Source: Dendrolimus kikuchii (Eukaryota; Arthropoda; Insecta; Lepidoptera; Lasiocampidae). From it: DNA of 64,000 bases. Each line of letters starts with the position of its first letter. Position 1 is the stretch's first letter. The position numbers were made by a program, and so were the translations under genes. This document shows positions 42,319 to 52,569 of the stretch, piece by piece. The stretch lies in NCBI GenBank assembly GCA_019925095.2, contig CM034411.1, positions 15,190,001-15,254,000 on the forward strand. The letters are read 5' to 3'. The notes below the pieces were generated by a model. It had not been told where the DNA came from. It saw only the letters and a program-made list of their open reading frames with translations, and did no database searches.

Positions 42319-43879
42319 TATCAAGCTAAACTTTATCTTACTTCAGATTCTGAACCGGAGACATATAATGAAGTTTTAAATCATGCGCAAAAACAACATT
42401 GGCTAGAAGCTATGAATGCTGAGTATAATTCTTTAAAAAAAGAACGGAACTTGGATTCTTGTAGATAGACCTTCTGACAGAAAAACAACTAAATGTAAAT
42501 GGGTCTATAAAATAAAAAAGGACACAAGCGGACAAATTTTCAAATATAAAGCTAGATTAGTAGCAAAAGGCTTCACTCAAGTAGCTGGAATAGACTACAG
42601 TGAAACTTTTTCACCAGTCGCCAGACTATCTACAGTACGGCTACTACTAGCAATTGCTGTACAATGTGATCTGCAAGTTGACCACCTCGATGTGGAAACT
42701 GCCTTTTTAAATGGAGATCTGGAAGAGGAAATATTTATGGAACAACCAGATGGCTTCTCAACAGACAAAAAGAGTAAGGTTTGTTTATTGAAAAAATCTC
42801 TTTATGGACTAAAACAAGCTCCACGTCAATGGAACTTGAAGGTGTGTGAAGCTATGCATAAACTGTCCCTAACTCGGGCATCTAGCGAACACTGTCTATA
42901 CTACAAACGTGTTGAGAGTGATTTTCTTATAGTAACGGTTTTCGTTGACGATTTTTTCATAATTAGTACAAAGGACGATATGAAAAATCACTTTAAAAGT
43001 GAAATTAAAAGACTGTTCACTGTGATAGATCTTGGTCCTCTCAAAGACTGCCTAGGGATGAGAGTTATACAAAGTAGCGGCACCATTACTCTCGATCAGA
43101 CAAAATACATCGAGAAACTTTTAACCAAATTCAGTATGATGGACGCTTTATCGGCAAATACTCCGTTGGAACCTGGCTTGAAACTTACACCTCCAGAACC
43201 TGGAGAAGATAATACTGAAGTACCTTACCAAGAACTCATCGGCTCATTAATGTACATTGCTATCGGTACTAGACCTGACATCGCTTACTCGGTCTCTTAC
43301 CTATCCCAGTTCAATGCACATTACGGGGGAGTACACTGGAAAGCCGCAAAGCGAGTTCTAAGGTATCTAAAAGCCACTAAAGACTTTAAACTGCATTATA
43401 ACCACAATGGTCATAATTATCCAACCGGATACGTAGACGCTGATTATGGCAATAATTTAGTTGACCGGCGCTCATACACAGGCTTCGTTTTTATGATGAG
43501 TGGAGGCCCCATATCCTGGGAAGCTCGCAAGCAGCGCACAGTAGCACTTTTAATCACAGAAGCTGAATATATGGCTCTGGCAGAAGCTTGCAAAGAAGCC
43601 ATATACCTCAAAACCCTCATCGTCGAAGTTTTCGCTGTCACTCATTCCATCACCATTCATACTGACAATCAAAGCTCAATTAAACTGGCACATAACAACG
43701 CATATCACGCACGCACTAAACATATTGACATTAAACACCATTTTATACGAGACTCTCTTTCACAGCATCATCTCCATGTCATATACATACCAACTCAAGA
43801 CATGATAGCTGATATTTTAACTAAACCGCTCTTAAAAATAAAGCACTACCAGTGCACAAAAGCGTTAGGTTTAAGTTAA
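42319..43879 (+). pseudogene. Copia reverse transcriptase and RNase H region, frameshifted
   Basis: Continuation of the polyprotein after the TGA. The frame opened at 39907 stays open to a run of seven A at 42435-42441, after which homology moves one frame; an extra A explains it. From there the RT is well preserved: KARLVAKGF, the D-V-E-T-A-F-L-N-G motif, and the catalytic F-V-D-D near 42945-42956 in place of the usual YVDD. RNase H follows with the DAD, E-A-E-Y and D-N-Q-S motifs to the stop at 43877-43879. The longest open stretch starts at 42692. The disablements separate RT from gag and integrase. Confidence 0.92.
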
Positions 43880-44056
43880 TTTCAGTTTGTAAATATGTCT
43901 TAGTTTCGGCTGTTTTATAGGAGTGTTGTGTATAGTTAGTGATAGGTTGATGGTAGCTATAATGTATATGTTAGTGTTAAGTTTTGTAAAGTGTACAGCT
44001 AGGATAGGCTTTGATATATGTTAGTTTTATTATATACAGGCACAGGTGTTCTCATT

Positions 44057-44065
44057 GCGGGGGAG
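44057..44065 (+). promoter_or_regulatory. Copia polypurine tract
   Basis: GCGGGGGAG lies immediately before the 3' LTR, the position where plus-strand DNA synthesis is primed. Confidence 0.75.
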
Positions 44066-44250
44066 TGTTCGACCTACGTGATGATACAATGAGAATACCT
44101 GGCAGCATAAGAATAATATATTCAAATATTTATTCTACTGTCTGACGTACAGACAGACATTAGCTTTCTAAATACGACCAAGTAAATACCTAAAATAAAA
44201 CTGTCTTGCCTTTACTCTGTTATTTAATTATAATATCTTCCGACACAAAA
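44066..44250 (+). repeat. Copia 3' LTR
   Basis: 185 bp, apparently identical to the 5' LTR and preceded directly by the purine tract. It is followed by the catat target duplication. Confidence 0.94.
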
Positions 44251-44401
44251 CATATAAAGATATTGATTGATTGATACAAATTTCCAACAATAATAGAGGG
44301 GCCTAGACCTGCGAGGAACAACAATAGCCTCGCTGGAAGATCTTCCTTTGAGACGGAGGAGCATTCCATCTCGCTCCTTCATCTAGTCGGGACTTACCTA
44401 A

Positions 44402-45027
44402 TGCCCGGTTTCTGGGGTACTTTTAACTGTAGTTTATCTGTTCGTTAGCGCTATCGGTTCAATAACTTATAAAATTGCGTTTTTAAACACACCATCCTAC
44501 GGAAGTTAAACTAGGTTCAACTTAACTTGAAGAGGCCCAGTGAGGGGGGCCCACGCCTGCCAGGGCACGCGGAGACGTGAAACCCAATTCCCCGTAGCCC
44601 TGGCATAAGGCGCAGGACGGAACGCCCAGGGGTTTTAGTGGGTATCCCTAACTGGAGAGTGGCGATAGCGTGGCACCAGTTCTGACTGGGCACGCTAGTG
44701 CCACCCCCGATCTGGCGAATCCTACACTCACACGGGTCGCGAACATCCCCCCAGGCTTCTGTGCCTGTCGCGGCTTAGTCCTCAAACGGATTTCCCCTGT
44801 CCAAACAAAAAAAGGTTCAACTTAACTGACCAATATTAGGCGCTTATCTATTTCATATTTTTTGTTTGATGTAAATAAATTTTAGATATTCCTTCTTAAA
44901 TAGATCCATCTAGTGGCGAGTTTTGGTACAAGTTGTAGGTTAACAGTTAACTTAAGTTTGTCTATTACATAACTTTATGGAATCGATTGTTATTGAACTC
45001 ATAACTGGTAACCTCAGAAACCGGGCA
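44402..45027. mobile_element. MITE with TAA target duplication, hosting a retroposon
   Basis: TIRs TGCCCGGTTTCTGgGGT / ACCTCAGAAACCGGGCA; TAA on both sides (44399-44401, 45028-45030). Without the retroposon and its duplicated target it is about 326 bp. The TWA duplication suggests a Harbinger-type element. Confidence 0.62.
44528..44812 (+). mobile_element. Retroposon with 15-bp target duplication
   Basis: 285-bp GC-rich insertion (GGCCCAGTGAGGGGGGCCCA...) ending AACAAAAAAA, flanked by aggttcaacttaact at 44513-44527 and 44813-44827. Contains GGGGTTTTAGTGGGTATCCC, text similar to the element at 61027-61230. Truncated LINE or SINE; family not recognised. Confidence 0.75.
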
Positions 45028-45059
45028 TAAGCTGTTTAATATTGGCTTCAGTTAAAAAC

Positions 45060-45452
45060 GCTTGGACGCTTACCCGAAAGTAAGAGAACCAGCTGTTAGT
45101 GGCTGAACGAAGGGTAATCCGTAAGATTTTAGGTCCAACAAGGAGAGACGATGGCAGATGGAGGGTCCGAACCAACGTCGGAATTGAACACCTCGTGGCC
45201 GACAACATACTAGGAGAGAGAAAATCTCACCGCCTCCGTTGGCTCGGTCACGTAGAACGGATGGGAGAGGACCGAAGCGTGAAGAGGGCCTTTGGGACGA
45301 TCGGATGGACGACGTCCGGTCGGTCGTCCCAAGTACCGGTGGAGAGACAGAGTGGAGGCTGACTTGTGTGAGCTTCAAGCCCTTCACTGGCAAGAAATCT
45401 CACAGGATAGAAACAGGTGGCGTGTTCTCGTTTCGGAAGGAGTTAGTTAATT
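45060..45452 (+). pseudogene. LINE RT C-terminal fragment (LRWLGHVERM type)
   Basis: Codes ERRVIRKILGPTRRDDGRWR, then NILGERKSHRLRWLGHVERM; the frame then shifts and ends in ...VLVSEGVS stop near 45452. RKI.GP..DDG.WR and RLRWLGHV.RM mark the C-terminal region of arthropod non-LTR RTs. It is distinct from the RTE family whose copy begins at 45475. Confidence 0.78.
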
Positions 45453-45474
45453 AGTTAGGTTAAAAAAGGTTTTG

Positions 45475-45843
45475 ATTGTTCGTAATACCGAAGTAAGAAA
45501 GAGAGTTGGTCTGAAAGAGAGTGTCGTAGTGAAGGTAAGGAAAGGAATGCTTCGGTGGTTCGGGCATGTGGAAAGAATGCATGATGAAAGAATGACTAAA
45601 CAGATATACAATGCAAAAGTGGAAGGATGCAGAAGTCGTGGAAGGCCACGACACACCTTCCATGATCAAATTGATCGTATATTAGCAGAAGGTGATGTCA
45701 GGAGCCTTAAGAACAGACGAGCGTGCATGACAAGAGCTATGAATGTCAGAGAAGCGAGTGAGGTGTGTAAGAATAAGCCTGAATGGCGCTATGTTGCCCG
45801 TGCCTACCCCGCAAGGGAACTGGCGTGAAGTTATGTATGTATG
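45475..45843 (+). mobile_element. RTE-type LINE 3' fragment, copy 9, next to a splice donor
   Basis: Codes RNTEVRKRVGLKESVVVKVR through MLRWFGHVERMHDERMTKQI to YPARELA, open frame. The 14-bp target duplication taaaaaaggttttg lies at 45461-45474 and 45844-45857. It is antisense to the channel gene, and its right duplication is 25 nt from the end of the loop C exon (45883). Confidence 0.9.
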
Positions 45844-45882
45844 TAAAAAAGGTTTTGGTATTTGTGTACTTTGTAATCTTAC

Positions 45883-46017
45883 CAGTTGAATACACCTGGG
45901 TGCAGTCAGCAGTTCTATTCTGGACCAGCTCGAGTTGGGGTAACTCTATGTTTTCATCCACCACCAAAGGGACGTCAGGATCCCACTGGAAGATTAGGTC
46001 GTCAGTCGTGTGGGACA
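45883..46017 (-). CDS. Ligand-gated chloride channel, loop C exon
   Basis: Residues 104-149. The exon reads LSHTTDDLIFQWDPDVPLVV followed by DENIELPQLELVQ and NRTADCTQVYSTG. C142 is the first cysteine of the second disulfide (partner C153 in the next exon), a feature of glycine, GluCl and HisCl receptors around the loop C agonist site. N137-R-T is a sequon. The acceptor is TTCCAG before 46017 and the donor is GTAAGA after 45883. Phases 1 in and 1 out join exactly with the flanking exons. The right target duplication of an RTE insertion (45844-45857) lies only 25 nt inside the downstream intron. Confidence 0.93.
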
Positions 46018-46116
46018 CTGGAATAGCAGATTTTATGTATTGTTATAAATCGGCAGACAAAGGTTTTCAAACTTAAATCCCAAGAATAATAAATCATTAA
46101 CGACCTCTTTTTATAT

Positions 46117-46425
46117 TACATGAGTTTAGCAGACAGGCAGACAGCCCAGCTGATGGAAAGTGGATACCGTCGCCTATGGACATTTGTAATACCAAAGGTA
46201 CTACCAATTTGCTGCCACTATCTAAAGGGAGACTGGAACCTGGCCACTAATGCCAGAACAAAGCTCGAGGTTGTTCTGGCAGTATACCCTAGACCAGGGG
46301 TGATAGCCAATCCAGACGGGCAAATACCCTACCACCTGGTTGTGGGATGTTTTGCCGCCTATTATGACAGGCCGTCCGGCCGCAGGAAATTGTATTCTTT
46401 TGCCGTTCTTCCACAGATAAAATTC
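46117..46425 (-). mobile_element. SINE-like family A, copy 12, diverged
   Basis: Minus-strand unit clearly more diverged than the others (many substitutions, head reads CCGCAGGAAATTG... with changes). It suggests long-term activity of the family. Confidence 0.8.
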
Positions 46426-46445
46426 TCTCGAAGAATATTATAAAT

Positions 46446-46630
46446 CCGCTCTATAGTTGAGTGGGTTAAGACTGTACCGGTCGAGCTCATTGGAACGCCG
46501 AGGATCCGAATTTGATTCCTGGCATGGTAAATTTCATACACGAACTCTCCGTTATAAACTACGGTCTTGGCGTATTATATATTACCCATTGCACAAGCGT
46601 AACTTTCTTAGCCTGGAGATATACAACATG
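46446..46630 (+). mobile_element. tRNA-derived SINE family B, copy 3
   Basis: Plus-strand copy: TAGTTGAGTGGGTTAAG box A-like, TTTGATTCCTGGCATGG box B-like, then ATTACCCATTGCACAAGCGT and the 3' end. Confidence 0.65.
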
Positions 46631-46662
46631 TTTTGTCTAAAATCTCTAAAGTCTAAACAACA

Positions 46663-47124
46663 TACATACATACATAACTTCACGCCAGTTCCCTTGCGGG
46701 GTAGGCACGCACAACAGAGTGCCATTTAGGCTTATTCTTACACACCTCACTTGCCTCTTTGACATTTATAACTCTTGTCATGCAAGCTCGTCTGTTCTTA
46801 AGGCTCCTGACATCACCTTTTGCTAGTACACGATCAATTTGATCATGAAAGGTGTGTCGTGGCCTTCCACGACTTCTGCATCCATCCACTTTTGCATTGT
46901 ATATCTGTTTAGTCATTCTTTCATCATGCATTCTTTCCACATGCCCGAACCACCGGAGCATTCCTTTCCTTACCTTCACCCCGACACTCTCTTTCAGACC
47001 AACTCTCTTTCTTACTTCGGTATTACGAACGCGGTCCGCGAGCGTCACTCCGCAGATTTTGCGCAATGCTCGCATCTCTGCCGCGTTTACTCTACTTTCA
47101 TGCTCTTTCTTCCATACCCAACTC
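46663..47124 (-). mobile_element. RTE-type LINE 3' fragment, copy 10
   Basis: Codes ESWVWKKEHESRVNAAEMRA to YPARELA on the minus strand with an open frame. The 11-bp target duplication tctaaacaaca lies at 46652-46662 and 47125-47135. Confidence 0.9.
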
Positions 47125-47135
47125 TCTAAACAACA

Positions 47136-47310
47136 ACAGTCCATAAACGCCCCACGGCTGGGCTCGGGCCTTCCATTTATAGAGGAACAGACAGTATACC
47201 CGCCAAACTTGTCCAAGGCAGATTGCCGGTTTGATACATCAGTTATCTCGACAGGTGTCATCGCGATATTTTCCTTCTCTGTTAGGACGTGGCAATAGTA
47301 ACAATATGCA
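47136..47310 (-). mobile_element. tRNA-derived SINE family C, copy 4, truncated
   Basis: Minus-strand 3' part adjoining the RTE copy at 46663-47124 and overlapping the microsatellite that follows. Confidence 0.6.
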
Positions 47311-47318
47311 CATATATA

Positions 47319-47355
<37 letters not shown>
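47319..47355. repeat. (AT)n microsatellite
   Basis: About 35 bp of alternating A and T, lying against a Helitron-like terminus. Confidence 0.8.
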
Positions 47356-47356
<1 letters not shown>

Positions 47357-47564
47357 TAGCTATCTCGGCAGACGTTGTTCTGCCTTAAAGAAATAAAATT
47401 TAGAACCCGATTCCAGCACCACCTACCGGATCCAAACGTAAGCTATCCTATCTTTCAAGTCGGATCAAACTGCACACGGTGTGCAAATTTGATTAAAATC
47501 GGTCAAGTAGTTTAGGATTCCATCGCGGACAAACAACGTGACACGTAATTTATATATATTAAGA
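47356..47564 (-). mobile_element. Helitron-like element abutting a TA microsatellite
   Basis: CTAG complement at 47356-47359, hairpin GGCAG-acgttgtt-CTGCC, far end TCTTAATATATATAAATT. Confidence 0.65.
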
Positions 47565-48328
47565 TTATGAAAGCCGTGGCTGTTTAATACATCCATTATA
47601 TCATAACCTACTTTATTATAGGAGCTATTAAAACGTTTTCAATTTTAGAGTAAAAATCTTTATATATAGCTGGAGTGCATTGGAACATTAACTCTGTACG
47701 CCTTTGACTGGTTACAAGAGAATGCCATTTGCCACTAAACGTCTATAATAACTCTTCGTAGAGGAATGGATAAGAATACTATATATATATATACATAACT
47801 GAACGCACTAGGAAAGCCTTCGCTTTGCAGTACAATCGACGAATAAACACTCTTACGTAATATTTTTAAGAAACCCCGCACTGTTATAAATATTGATTTT
47901 GTATGTGAGGGTTTGTAACGTAGCGCTGAAGAGCTCTCGAATCACTCGTTGTATGCTGTGTCAGCCTCTCAGCACGCGAGAGGAGGGCCTAACGCGGCTA
48001 TTTATAGCGGAGAGGCCTCTAGTGGCCCGTAGAGGCCTGGAGAGTCTTATCGACGCTTCAAATCGATTTAAATGTCAAGATAGTCTGATGTGTAACGATA
48101 TGTATTTGCATTAGCAACGCTACGATCACTACCGAACTATATTTTTTACTGAAATTAAGTTAAATAAATTAAATTATAGTTAATAGTTAAATTAAGTTAA
48201 TTATATTAATAGAATATACCTGTACTGTAAATTATGTTACAAACAATTAAATTAAATATTACTGACATTCTATAAAAAATCTATAGAAATAATATGCTTG
48301 TATAGAATTTATGAAATTATAATAGATT
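47565..48328. other. Intron sequence, unassigned
   Basis: A GC-richer patch at 47925-48060 (GCGAGAGGAGGGCCTAACGC) stands out; no gene recognised. Confidence 0.35.
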
Positions 48329-48877
48329 GAGATCCCAGTCACCCCAAACTGACGGGATTTTAGGAAAGATGAAATTTTCAGTATCGGTAGTTTAACATAA
48401 ACTTAGAAAGGGATGGATACTCGCTAAGCTGAAAGCGGGGCCGTTTTTCAGGTAGCAGGTATCAAAGGTGGAAAATAACCATGCTAACTTACGTCAAAGT
48501 AGCAAGGCTAGTTGTTACATATGTCATATATGATATTGTTATAAACGAAGATATACATACAGTTGCCAGACACTTCCTGTGGGCCATAACTTTTGACAGA
48601 CACTAAAAAAAATGGGAACTTACGTCATTTTAGGAAGGCTGAATTTTATATATACTATCAAGTATAATATTGTAAAATATTTTCTAATGAGCCATACAAC
48701 TCCGACGGACCAAACATCTTCCCACGGTTATTTTCCACCTTTGACAGTTGCTACCTGAAAAACGGCCCCGCTTTCAGCTTAGCGAGTATCCATTCCTTTC
48801 TAAGTTTATGTTAAACTACCGATCCTAAAAATTTCATCTTTCCTAAAATCACGTAAGTCTTGGGTGACTGGGATCTC
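48329..48877. mobile_element. MITE with ~150-bp terminal inverted repeats
   Basis: Ends GAGATCCCAGTCACCC and its inverse; arms of about 150 bp are ~95% alike (AAGCTGAAAGCGGGGCCGTT at inner end). The interior of ~250 bp is non-coding. A second copy is at 59465. Target duplication not resolved. Confidence 0.75.
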
Positions 48878-48919
48878 TGTCTATAATGATTAATTAACCT
48901 ATTACATAAATATTAATTG

Positions 48920-49396
48920 TAATTACGTATGGGAAGCGAGAGTTGGATATAGAAGAGAGAGTATGAAAGTAGAGTAAACGCGGTCGAGATGCGAGCACTG
49001 CGCAAAATCTGCGGAGTGACGCTCGCGGACCGCGTTCGTAATACCGAAGTAAGAAAGAGAGTTGGTCTAAAAGAGAGTGTCGGGGTGAAGGTAAGGAAAG
49101 GAATGCTCCGGTGGTTCGGGCATGTGGAAAGAATGACTAAACAGATATACAATGCAAAAGTGGATGGATGCAGAAGTCGTGGAAGGCCACGACACACCTT
49201 CCATGATCAAATTGATCGTGTACTAGCAGAAGGTGATGTCAGGAGCCTTAAGAACAGACGAGCATGCATGACAAGAGCTATGAATGTCAAAGAAGCAAGT
49301 GAGGTGTATAAGAATAAGCCTGAATCTCGCTCTGTTGTTCGTGCCTACCCCGCAAGGGAACTGGCGTGAAGTTATGTATGTATGTATGTATGTATT
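48920..49396 (+). mobile_element. RTE-type LINE 3' fragment, copy 11
   Basis: Codes MRALRKICGVTLADRVRNTE to YPARELA, then (TATG)n. It lacks the HDER codons like copy 3. The upstream part has a stop near the start. No target duplication was identified. Confidence 0.8.
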
Positions 49397-49548
49397 CTAT
49401 TCTAGTCTTACAAACAAAAAAACTTATGTTAAACATTGTGTACGGCAAAAGGATCTGGATGAAATTTGGCACAGAGATAGCTTATAGTCTGGAATAGCAC
49501 ATCGGCTATTTTGCATCTTACTTCTGTTATCTTCTTTTTTTATTTTAC

Positions 49549-49742
49549 TGACGGCCTCTGCGATTGAACGGGCTATATCTTTGCCTGCGTACCTTACTGC
49601 AACGCAGAGGCTCCGGGTTCGATTCCTGGCATGGAAAATGTCGGAAAAAGAGTTTTACGTTATTTACTATGGTCTGGGTGTGTGGGATCGGCCCCATAAC
49701 ACAAGCGCAACTTGTTTAATTTGGGGATATAGAATGTATGTA
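49549..49742 (+). mobile_element. tRNA-derived SINE family B, copy 4
   Basis: Plus-strand copy with GGGTTCGATTCCTGGCATGG and the AATTTGGGGATATAGAATG 3' end. Confidence 0.68.
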
Positions 49743-49769
49743 ATTTTCTGCCGATTATTATTATATTAT

Positions 49770-49834
49770 CATAGAAAAATATACAGTTCCCATGGGATAA
49801 TATTAATGCGAGCGAAACCGCGGACATAAACTAG
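49770..49834 (+). mobile_element. Helitron-like 3' end fragment
   Basis: Short remnant ending CGAAACCGCGGACATAAACT-AG followed by T. Confidence 0.4.
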
Positions 49835-50040
49835 TTTAAAATAATTATGGATTAAGTATTAAACAGGTTGCTGGTTTGTTTGTTATACTTACGGTTTCTT
49901 CTGTAACAGTGACTAAAATTGTTTTGCAAGCGGTGATAAAATCGTGGCTTTCAATAATTATAATTAATGTTTAAGATAAAATTTTGTTATTATTGTTGGC
50001 AGCCCTTCCGCCCACTCCCAAACACTGTCAGCGCATTTGC

Positions 50041-50250
50041 AAAAACCGACTTTAAAAACTAAAAAGTATAAAATAACTTATTTCTAAAACTATTATTATT
50101 AATATATATTATCTAAAACATCTTGAAAATTACTAAGCACCGACTTTAAGATGTTTTAGATAATATATATTAATAATAATAGCTTTAGAAATAAGTTATT
50201 TTATACTTTTTAGTTTTTTAATTTTTGAAGTCGGTTTTTTTAAACGAAGT
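50041..50250. repeat. Foldback element, related to 10265-10522
   Basis: Arms AAAAACCGACTTTAAAAACT... and inverse; centre shortened by ~50 bp compared with the other copy. Confidence 0.8.
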
Positions 50251-50279
50251 TTTTTTTTACTTTTTTGTTACTTTTTAGT

Positions 50280-50570
50280 GTCTAGCTATGTAGTAGTGCT
50301 AGTATGGGTAGACCTACGAAAGGTGCCGTGCTTCTTAAAAAATATAGGTCCCAAGAAATGGGAACAAAAAATGTTCATAAAATGAAAACTACTGGGCCAA
50401 ACTATGTTAAATTTTCAGGGGAACAAATGGCACCTATTCCGTGTCGAACAAAAAAAGAATCACGTAAATCGGATAATAAATCTCTGAGTAATCGGTGAAT
50501 ATACATAATAAAAAAATCCCGACGAATTGAAAACCTCCTTCTTTTTTTAAAGTCGGTTAAAAATAAAAAG
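50280..50570 (+). mobile_element. Single-unit version of the tandem-array element
   Basis: ATGGGTAGACCTACGAAAGG...AAACTACTGGGCCAAACTAT...GAGTAATCGGTGAATATACA, ending AAAGTCGGTT. It aligns to the inverse of 10200-9326 with one unit instead of five. Confidence 0.65.
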
Positions 50571-50589
50571 TATACTCATTTGAATTTAT

Positions 50590-51030
50590 TGACATTTTGA
50601 GGATACCTTAGTCATTTTCGCAGTAATGAAATGAATAATTTTCGAGATCATTAAACTTTTTGAATAGTGGCTGATCTTAAGCTAATCTTGATATTGATTC
50701 AAATATAAAACCTACAACAATTTTTAATTGTAATGTTACATATTGGTAATATCGTGAATTAGCAGCATACTTTCAATGCAAACTTTTTAAAAATAAATGT
50801 TTTTTTAATTTTTTTTGGGGGCACGCTAATTCTCGAAAGTTGTAAGTCTTTAATTTTTTGTTCGTAGCTCCACTCCAGAAAACCTATTAAATATCTTTTC
50901 TTTTTTTGTTGTAAAGGTTACCAAAATTGTTGTTTTCAATTATTTTTTTTTCAGTTTTTATGGCAATTTTTCGTTACTTTTGAAATTTCCTGTAAGGGCA
51001 CTGCGTGCCCCTACAAGAAAAGCCCTGGTT
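50590..51030 (-). repeat. Repeat family L, copy 1
   Basis: Inverse match to 32130-32650: GGGCACTGCGTGCCCCTACA hairpin, CCAAAATTG...GTTGTAAAGGTTACC, and ACTTTCGAGAATTAGCGTGC-like text. It ends beside the mariner. Confidence 0.5.
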
Positions 51031-51050
51031 AAATGACAGTCTTAATAATA

Positions 51051-52327
51051 GGTTGGGGAAAAAGTCTTTTCGCATATAGTATGTATGAACTTGTAATAAG
51101 ATCTCTTTGGCTATACCATTTGTATCTGGCTGGTTTTGGTATCATTAAAAAGTTTTAATTTTAAAGAAGACAATTCAAAATAGGAAAATGTGGGATTTTC
51201 ATTTGTTTTTAATATTGTTAAAATGAGTGAATGTAATGAAGAAATTCGATACATTTTAAAATTTTACTACAAAAAAGGTAAAAATGCAACACAAGCCGCG
51301 AAAAAAATTTGTGATGTTTATGGACCTAATTCAGTATCTGTGAGAGAAGCGCAAATTTGGTTTAAGCGTTTTCAATCCGGAAATTTTGATATCAAAGATG
51401 CACGTCGCTCTGGTCGCCCTGTTACGGACAAAATTGATGCCATTTTTGAAAAAGTGGAGCAAGATCGGCATATTAGTAGTTACGATGTAGCTGGAGAACT
51501 GAGAATTGACCACAAAACGGTTTTGGCGCATTTGAAAAAAGCTGGGTACACAAAAAAGCTCGATATTTGGGTGCCTCATGAGCTCACTGAAAGAAATCTA
51601 ATGAACCGTGTGTGTACTCATTTGTGATTCTTTATTACGACGTAATGAAACCGAACCATTTTTGAAGAAGCTGATAACTGGTGATGAAAAGTGGATCACG
51701 TACGACAAGAACGTGCGAAAAAGATCGTGGTCATAGGCCGGTCAGGCTTCACAGACTGTGGCGAAACCCGGGTTAACTCGCAACAAGGTGATGCTGTGTG
51801 TATGGTGGGATTGGAAGGGCATTATTCATTATGAGCTGTTACCACCAGGCAGGACCATCGATTTTGAACTATACTGCGAACAGCTGATGAGATTAAAGCA
51901 AAAAGTTGAGAGAAAGAGGCCGGAATTAATCAACAGAAGGGGTGTGGTTTTTCACCACGATAACGCTAGACCTCACACATCTTTAGCCACTCAGCAAAAA
52001 TTACGAGAGTTGGGCTGGGAGGTATTAATGCATCCGCCGTATAGTCCTGACCTTGCACCTTCAGATTTTCACCTGTTTCGGTCTTTGTAGAATTCCTTAG
52101 GCAGTGTCAGGTTAACATCACGAGAGAACTGCGAAAACCACTTGTCGCAGTTTTTTGATCAGAAGCCCCAAAATTTTTATAGCAATGGGATCATGTCCCT
52201 ACCTACAAGATGGCAAAAAGTTATCCAACAAAATGGCACCTACATACTTTAGTCAAATGTAAATAAACTTTATAAAAAAAACCTTTTGAATTTTTATATA
52301 AAATGCGAAGAAACTTTTTCCCCAACC
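51051..52327 (+). mobile_element. Mariner (Tc1/mariner) transposon, inactive
   Basis: About 1277 bp with terminal inverted repeats starting GGTTGGGGAAAAAGT and matching over ~28 bp with a few differences. It is flanked by TA on both sides (51049-51050, 52328-52329), the obligate target of this superfamily. Length and content fit a full-length element. It lies sense-opposite in the 10.4-kb intron between the 56635-56409 and 46017-45883 exons of the channel gene. Confidence 0.95.
51223..52252 (+). pseudogene. Mariner transposase pseudogene
   Basis: The likely start is ATG 51223 (MSECNEEIRY); an in-frame ATG at 51190 lies upstream. Length is about 343 codons, the family norm. N-terminal helix-turn-helix regions (ATQAAKKI..., then RRSGRP) are followed by WVPHELTERN. 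First catalytic Asp lies in TGDEKWI near 51682, second in HDNARPH near 51958, third in YSPDLAPSDFH near 52060, a DD34D arrangement. The gene is broken by a 1-nt frameshift near 51615-51625 (TGA at 51625-51627), a TAG at 51734-51736 and a TAG at 52088-52090. The natural end is TAG 52250-52252. Confidence 0.94.
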
Positions 52328-52569
52328 TAATATAATACTTGTTTATTATGTGTTACAAAATACAGGTATAACAGAAATAAAAAATTACAATACAATAGAT
52401 AGTCCTATCGCTATTAGTGATTTTTTCCAGGCAACCTTTAGATGAATAAGAAGTTTGATAACAGCGGTATGTTGCATTATTCTCACTTTATCAATTCAGT
52501 ATCTTATAAATAAATATATAATATAACGTACATACAATAGTAAAATATAAAAAATATACTAAAAAGATA

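Larger units (their letters stand above)
39708..44250 (+). mobile_element. Ty1/copia LTR retrotransposon, complete but disabled
   Basis: A 4543-bp element bounded by two 185-bp LTRs that appear identical and by 5-bp target duplications (catat at 39703-39707 and 44251-44255). Internal parts are in order: primer-binding site, gag-protease-integrase ORF, reverse transcriptase and RNase H, purine tract. The order gag-PR-IN-RT-RH defines Ty1/copia. It lies antisense in the intron between the 46017-45883 and 37312-37212 exons of the channel gene, inside the 3' region of an older LINE fragment. pol is interrupted by one stop codon and one 1-nt frameshift, so this copy should not be autonomous. Confidence 0.96.

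Noticed and set aside
45970..46076. Plus-strand ORF across the loop C exon
   Set aside because: Antisense to a well-supported exon; no family resemblance.
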